In this document: positions 5,759 through 8,299 of the stretch, in pieces
Position numbering within the stretch: the stretch's first letter is position 1
Layout: each line of letters starts with the position of its first letter
Assembly (NCBI GenBank): GCA_009702305.1
Contig: WLIH01000089.1
Coordinates: forward strand, 1 to 8,299
Direction of reading: 5' to 3'
Source of the DNA: Actinomycetota bacterium
Lineage (GTDB): Bacteria > Actinomycetota > Actinomycetes > Propionibacteriales > Nocardioidaceae
Length of the DNA: 8,299 nucleotides
Made by a program: the position numbers and the translations under genes
Notes under the pieces: model-generated
What the model saw: the letters and a program-made list of their open reading frames with translations, nothing else
The model's database searches: none
Told to the model about the DNA's origin: nothing

Positions 5759-6622
5759 ATGACCACCGACATCTCGGCCACCCCGTCCGGCACCTATTCG
5801 ATCGGCGGCGACCTGCCCGTCGTCCGCCTCGGCTACGGCACCATGCAGCTCACCGGCGACGGGGTGTGGGGTCCTCCGAAGGACCACGCCGAGGCGATCG
5901 CTGTGCTGCGTCGCTCGGTCGAGCTGGGCATCACGTTCTTCGACACGGCTGACTCCTACGGGCCGGTGGTGGCCGAGGAGCTGCTCGCCGAGGCGCTGCA
6001 CCCGTACGCCGACGACGTCGTGATCGCGACCAAGGCCGGTCTGACCCGGCAGGGACCGGGCATCTGGACGCCCCTGGGCGTGCCGGCGTATCTGCGCCAG
6101 CAGGCCGAGCTGAGCCTGCGCCGCCTCGGCGTCGACGCGATCGACCTCTTCCAGTTGCACCGCATCGACGCGGCCGTCCCGCTCGAGGACCAGGTGGGCG
6201 AGCTGCGCGACCTGCAGGCGGAGGGCAAGATCCGCCATATCGGCCTCTCCGAGGTCAGTGTCGAGGAGCTCGAGGCCGCGCGGGCGATCGCCCCGATCGC
6301 GAGCGTGCAGAACCGCTTCAGCCTCGGCACCCGCAACGCCGACGACCTGCTGGCCCACTGCGAGACCCACGACATCGCCTTCATCCCGTGGCGCCCGGTC
6401 GCCGACCACACCGGCGACGCCGGTCCGCTCGCCGACATCGCGCAGGCCCACGGCGCCACGCTCACTCAGATCGCGCTGGCGTGGCTGCTCCACCTCTCGC
6501 CCGTGATGCTGCCGATCCCCGGCACTTCGCGGGTCGCCCACCTGGAGCAGAACACCGCTGCTGCGGCGATCGAGCTGAGCGATCTCGAGGTCGCGACCCT
6601 GAGCAGCCTCGGCGGCCGCTGA
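5759..6622 (+). CDS. Aldo/keto reductase
   Basis: This 287-aa NADPH-dependent (beta/alpha)8-barrel oxidoreductase reduces aldehydes or ketones to alcohols in the cytoplasm; its substrate cannot be told from sequence. The complete catalytic tetrad is visible: Asp62 and Tyr67 (FFDTADSYG), Lys92 (VVIATKAGL) and His134 (DLFQLHRID). The C-terminal cofactor-binding signature IPGTSRVAHLEQN is also intact. The length is at the short end of the roughly 280-350 aa usual for bacterial members. The ATG at 5759 is chosen because the frame upstream is antisense to the lipoprotein; there is no Shine-Dalgarno sequence, so a leaderless or weakly initiated mRNA is possible. The region 5647-5758 is the shared divergent upstream area; TTGTCA (5695-5700) resembles a -35 but no -10 fits behind it. 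The stop codon lies inside a 14-bp tandem repeat. Confidence 0.95.
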   Translation: MTTDISATPSGTYSIGGDLPVVRLGYGTMQLTGDGVWGPPKDHAEAIAVLRRSVELGITFFDTADSYGPVVAEELLAEALHPYADDVVIATKAGLTRQGPGIWTPLGVPAYLRQQAELSLRRLGVDAIDLFQLHRIDAAVPLEDQVGELRDLQAEGKIRHIGLSEVSVEELEAARAIAPIASVQNRFSLGTRNADDLLAHCETHDIAFIPWRPVADHTGDAGPLADIAQAHGATLTQIALAWLLHLSPVMLPIPGTSRVAHLEQNTAAAAIELSDLEVATLSSLGGR

Positions 6623-6643
6623 CCCTCGGCCGCTGACCCTCGG
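6613..6643. repeat. 14-bp tandem duplication spanning the aldo/keto reductase stop codon
   Basis: GGCCGCTGACCCTC occurs at 6614-6627 and again at 6628-6641, with the period holding from 6613 to 6643 (about 2.2 copies, no mismatch). The reductase TGA (6620-6622) is inside copy one. It looks like a recent slippage or end-joining product, and it sits just before the headless surface-protein gene. Confidence 0.85.
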
Positions 6644-6680
6644 GCGCGGACTCTCCCGGCGGCCTCCAGCCCCGGGGCGG

Positions 6681-6860
6681 GATCTGGTCGCTAGCCCCAC
6701 CGCGCTGCCCAGCATCGCGGAGTCCTGGTACGTCAAGCTCCACCTGCCTGCGCTCGTCCCTGGTCAGCCCGAGCTGCCCGACCTCGACCTCCCGGCGGTC
6801 CCGGACCTGTGTGCGCTGCCGATCGGCTGCGAGTCGCTGCCGGAGCTGTCGCTGCCGGCG
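6681..6860 (+). other. Coding-like 5' extension of the surface-protein frame without a start codon
   Basis: The frame of the gene called at 6861 is open back to a TGA at 6600-6602. From about 6681 it reads like real protein (ALPSIAESWYVKLHLPALVP and Pro-rich repeats). It contains two copies of LPxLxLPAVPDL, starting at 6774 and 6837, 63 nt apart; the nominal GTG at 6861 is the Val inside copy two. There is no ATG, GTG or TTG in this frame between 6603 and 6860, and no signal peptide in any frame in the gap after the reductase. Confidence 0.65.
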
Positions 6861-7727
6861 GTGCCCGACCTCGGACTGCCCATCACGGTGCCGACCGAGC
6901 TGCCCGACGACCTGGCCGACGTGATCTATCCCGCTGACACCCTCCACCTGGAGCTCAATGCCGGTCGCCCGACGGCCCGGGCGTTCATCGTCCCCGACCT
7001 CACGCAGCTGCCGGTGGGCGCGCGCGTCACCGGCGGCGAGTTGGTCTTGCCGGTCAACACGGAGGCCACGTCGGGCAACCGCGCGGTCGAGTCCGCCCAC
7101 TTCGACGCCTGCCTGACGACCAGTGCCGTCACCGACGGTCAGCACGGCCGCCTGAGTCGCGCTCCGACGTACGACTGCGAGGCAGCCCTGTCGTCGGCGA
7201 CCTATCGCCCGAAGACCGGCGACTTCGTCGTCGACCTCGGCCCCTTCATCACGCAGTGGTACGCCGGCGAGCCCAACTTCGGGGTCGCACTGCTGCCCAC
7301 CGCGGTGGACGACCCGGCCGACGCCGCCACGACCGCGACGACGTGGCACGTCGCGCTCAACGGCTCCCGCATCGCCACGGGAGAGCCGTCCGTATCGTTG
7401 CTGCGCTATGAGGTGGCCGACACGACCGAGCCGACCGACGAGCCCACCACTGACCCTGACGGTGACGGCAGCTCCTCGGCCACCGGGGGCGGCATCGTGA
7501 CGCCGACCCCGCCGATCGCGCAGGCGCCAGCGGTGGCACCGACCACGCCGGAGCCGGCCGCGCCCGCCGAGGCGCTGGCCCCGGCGCCGTACGCCCTGCT
7601 CACCAGCCCCTGGTACACCTACCGCGGCGTGATCTTCTTGCCGCTGGCCTTTCTCGTCACCCTCAGCCTGACCGGCCGCTCGCTGACCCGACCACTGGGT
7701 CGTCTCGCGATCGCTCGCCGAGCGTGA
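6861..7727 (+). CDS. Membrane-anchored surface protein with DNRLRE-like beta-sandwich; 5' end apparently missing (possible pseudogene)
   Basis: From the first available start (GTG 6861) the product is 288 aa. Residues 22-186 resemble the DNRLRE/CBM96-type beta-sandwich of actinobacterial surface proteins (ARAFIVPDLTQLPVGARVTGGELVLPV, then FDACLTT and FVVDLGPFITQWYAGEPNFGVALL), with Cys84 and Cys106 possibly disulfide-bonded. Residues 187-246 are a Thr/Asp then Pro/Ala-rich stalk. Residues 256-273 (VIFLPLAFLVTLSLTG) are a transmembrane segment followed by a basic tail ending IARRA, so the C-terminus should be a stop-transfer anchor. Such a protein needs a signal peptide, but none is encoded: GTG 6861 has no ribosome binding site and lies inside a repeat unit that continues upstream to about 6681. 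Either the 5' part has been deleted or initiation is unusual. Confidence 0.7.
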   Translation: MPDLGLPITVPTELPDDLADVIYPADTLHLELNAGRPTARAFIVPDLTQLPVGARVTGGELVLPVNTEATSGNRAVESAHFDACLTTSAVTDGQHGRLSRAPTYDCEAALSSATYRPKTGDFVVDLGPFITQWYAGEPNFGVALLPTAVDDPADAATTATTWHVALNGSRIATGEPSVSLLRYEVADTTEPTDEPTTDPDGDGSSSATGGGIVTPTPPIAQAPAVAPTTPEPAAPAEALAPAPYALLTSPWYTYRGVIFLPLAFLVTLSLTGRSLTRPLGRLAIARRA

Positions 7728-7774
7728 CTCGGTCGTCCGGTGCGCGCTCGCTGCGGGTAGCGGCGGGTGTCCGC

Positions 7775-7840
7775 GGATAGTCAGGGACCTTCGGTCCGCC
7801 GCTGAGGCGTGTGACCGGTGCCGAAGGTCCCTGATTATCC
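7775..7840 (+). terminator. Long intergenic hairpin with a 20-bp stem, likely terminator or structured RNA element
   Basis: The left arm 7775-7794 (GGATAGTCAGGGACCTTCGG) pairs with the right arm 7821-7840 over 20 consecutive positions, across a 26-nt loop. The only deviation is G7780 facing T7835, a G-U pair in plus-strand RNA but a C-A mismatch in minus-strand RNA. Outer arms GTCCGC (7769-7774) and GCGGAC (7847-7852) can extend it across a 6-nt bulge, and CGGCGGG is repeated outside (7761-7767 and 7841-7847). The left arm continues into a nested palindrome GGACC-TTC-GGTCC (7785-7797). It begins 47 nt after the surface-protein stop. There is no T-run, which is usual for actinobacterial terminators; a dispersed palindromic repeat is the alternative. 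Confidence 0.6.
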
Positions 7841-7857
7841 CGGCGGGCGGACGGTGG

Positions 7858-7886
7858 TTGCCGCCCCACGGCTCTTAGTAAAGAAT
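7858..7886 (+). promoter_or_regulatory. Candidate promoter for the collagen-like protein
   Basis: TTGCCG (7858-7863) and AAGAAT (7881-7886) are each 4/6 matches to -35 and -10 consensus, with an ideal 17-bp spacer. The -10 lies in the most AT-rich stretch of this part of the window. Transcription would start near 7893, giving a leader of about 34 nt that includes GTGGAG (7915-7920) as ribosome binding site, 6 nt before the GTG start. Confidence 0.4.
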
Positions 7887-7926
7887 GCGATGTTCGTGGT
7901 CTGGTCTGTCTGAAGTGGAGTCTCTC

Positions 7927-8299
7927 GTGCCTGGTGTGTCGATGTCGCGGTCACGCCGCGTGGTGCTCTCCCTGGCGGTGATGGCGACGTCGGCCACCGG
8001 TGTGCTCGTCACCGCTCCCGTCGTCCAAGCCCGCCCGGCTCAGAAGATCGTCGCCTGCTTCGACACCTCGACCGGCGAGCTGCGATTGATCAAGGCCAAG
8101 GGCGAGACCGTCGGCGCGACGCCCTGCCGCAACGACGAGCTCCGCATCACGTGGAACATCCGCGGCCCTCGCGGTGCGACCGGTGCCGCAGGTGCCACTG
8201 GTGCTGCGGGCGGGGCGGGCATCGCCGGGCCGACCGGCGTGACCGGTCCCGCCGGCGCCGCGGGCGCGACCGGTGCCACCGGTGCGACTGGAGTGGCCG
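7927..8299 (+). CDS. Exported collagen-like (Gly-X-Y) protein, C-terminus beyond the window
   Basis: The GTG at 7927 follows a GTGGAG ribosome binding site by 6 nt; 124 codons fit before the edge. An in-frame ATG at 7942 is an alternative start and leaves the signal peptide intact. Residues 1-35 are a signal peptide (SRSRRVVLSLAVMA core, cleavage near VVQA-R). Residues 40-78 are a small domain, IVACFDTSTGELRLI...PCRNDELRITWN, with Cys44 and Cys67; the same ACxxxxTGxLRLV...CxxxExxLxWN head precedes collagen-like regions in many actinobacterial proteins, from memory. From residue 80 the sequence is 15 uninterrupted Gly-X-Y triplets, mostly GAT and GAA with GPR, GPT and GPA, still running at the edge. 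It probably forms a triple-helical stalk outside the cell. Thr-rich Y positions instead of hydroxyproline are typical of bacterial collagens. Confidence 0.9.
   Translation, partial: MPGVSMSRSRRVVLSLAVMATSATGVLVTAPVVQARPAQKIVACFDTSTGELRLIKAKGETVGATPCRNDELRITWNIRGPRGATGAAGATGAAGGAGIAGPTGVTGPAGAAGATGATGATGVA

Noticed and set aside
5648..6736. 362-aa open frame on the minus strand
   Set aside because: It is antisense to the aldo/keto reductase, whose catalytic tetrad is intact.
6462..7349. 295-aa open frame on the minus strand
   Set aside because: It is antisense to the beta-sandwich domain and the reductase end; Arg/Gly-rich with no motif.
7855..7926. AT-richer patch as an attachment site or origin
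   Set aside because: It is short, has no tRNA, integrase or DnaA-box cluster nearby, and is adequately explained as a promoter.
8040..8279. 79-aa Pro/Ala-rich frame on the minus strand
   Set aside because: It is the reverse complement of the Gly-X-Y coding repeat, which automatically yields Pro/Ala/Val repeats.
8161..8299. GGTGCGACCGGTGCC-like DNA repeats as a CRISPR or tandem-repeat locus
   Set aside because: The 9-nt periodicity is explained by Gly-X-Y codons; there are no spacers of unique sequence.

Overview
The window is very GC-rich, with G or C at most third codon positions, GTG starts in two of the recognisable genes, and many exported proteins. Together with a close resemblance of one enzyme to a mycobacterial steroid dehydrogenase, this points to a high-GC actinobacterium. 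Nocardioidaceae (Nocardioides-like) is my best guess, from general impression only.

Layout, left to right. (1) 1-769, minus: the 5' part of a secreted protein that runs off the left edge. (2) 943-1701, plus: a secreted two-domain beta-rich protein. (3) 1733-3029, minus: a two-gene operon of a short-chain dehydrogenase/reductase (SDR) followed 4 nt later by a TetR-type regulator. (4) 3055-4143, plus: a dihydrodipicolinate reductase-like / diaminopentanoate dehydrogenase-like oxidoreductase, divergent from the SDR across only 25 bp. (5) 4268-5089, plus: a second secreted protein that is a distant paralogue of the one at 943-1701. (6) 5047-5643, minus: a lipoprotein whose 3' end overlaps the preceding gene tail to tail. 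(7) 5759-6622, plus: an intact aldo/keto reductase. (8) about 6681-7727, plus: a surface protein with a DNRLRE-like beta-sandwich, a Pro/Ala/Thr-rich stalk and a C-terminal membrane anchor, but no credible start codon or signal peptide. (9) 7775-7840: a long intergenic hairpin. (10) 7927-8299, plus: the start of an exported collagen-like (Gly-X-Y) protein running off the right edge.

Two themes run through the window. One is a compact regulated unit (SDR, TetR and the Rossmann oxidoreductase) that probably handles a hydroxyl/ketone-bearing substrate, possibly steroid- or lipid-like; the TetR protein probably controls the shared 25-bp promoter region. The other is envelope proteins: six of the ten genes encode secreted, lipidated or membrane-anchored products, most without a recognisable family.

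The points most worth a second look are the headless surface-protein gene next to a 14-bp tandem duplication over the aldo/keto reductase stop codon, the pair of overlapping apparently leaderless promoters at 3037-3049, the 20-bp-stem hairpin at 7775-7840, and the undescribed-looking paralogous secreted pair. I saw no RNA genes, CRISPR array, transposase or phage genes.
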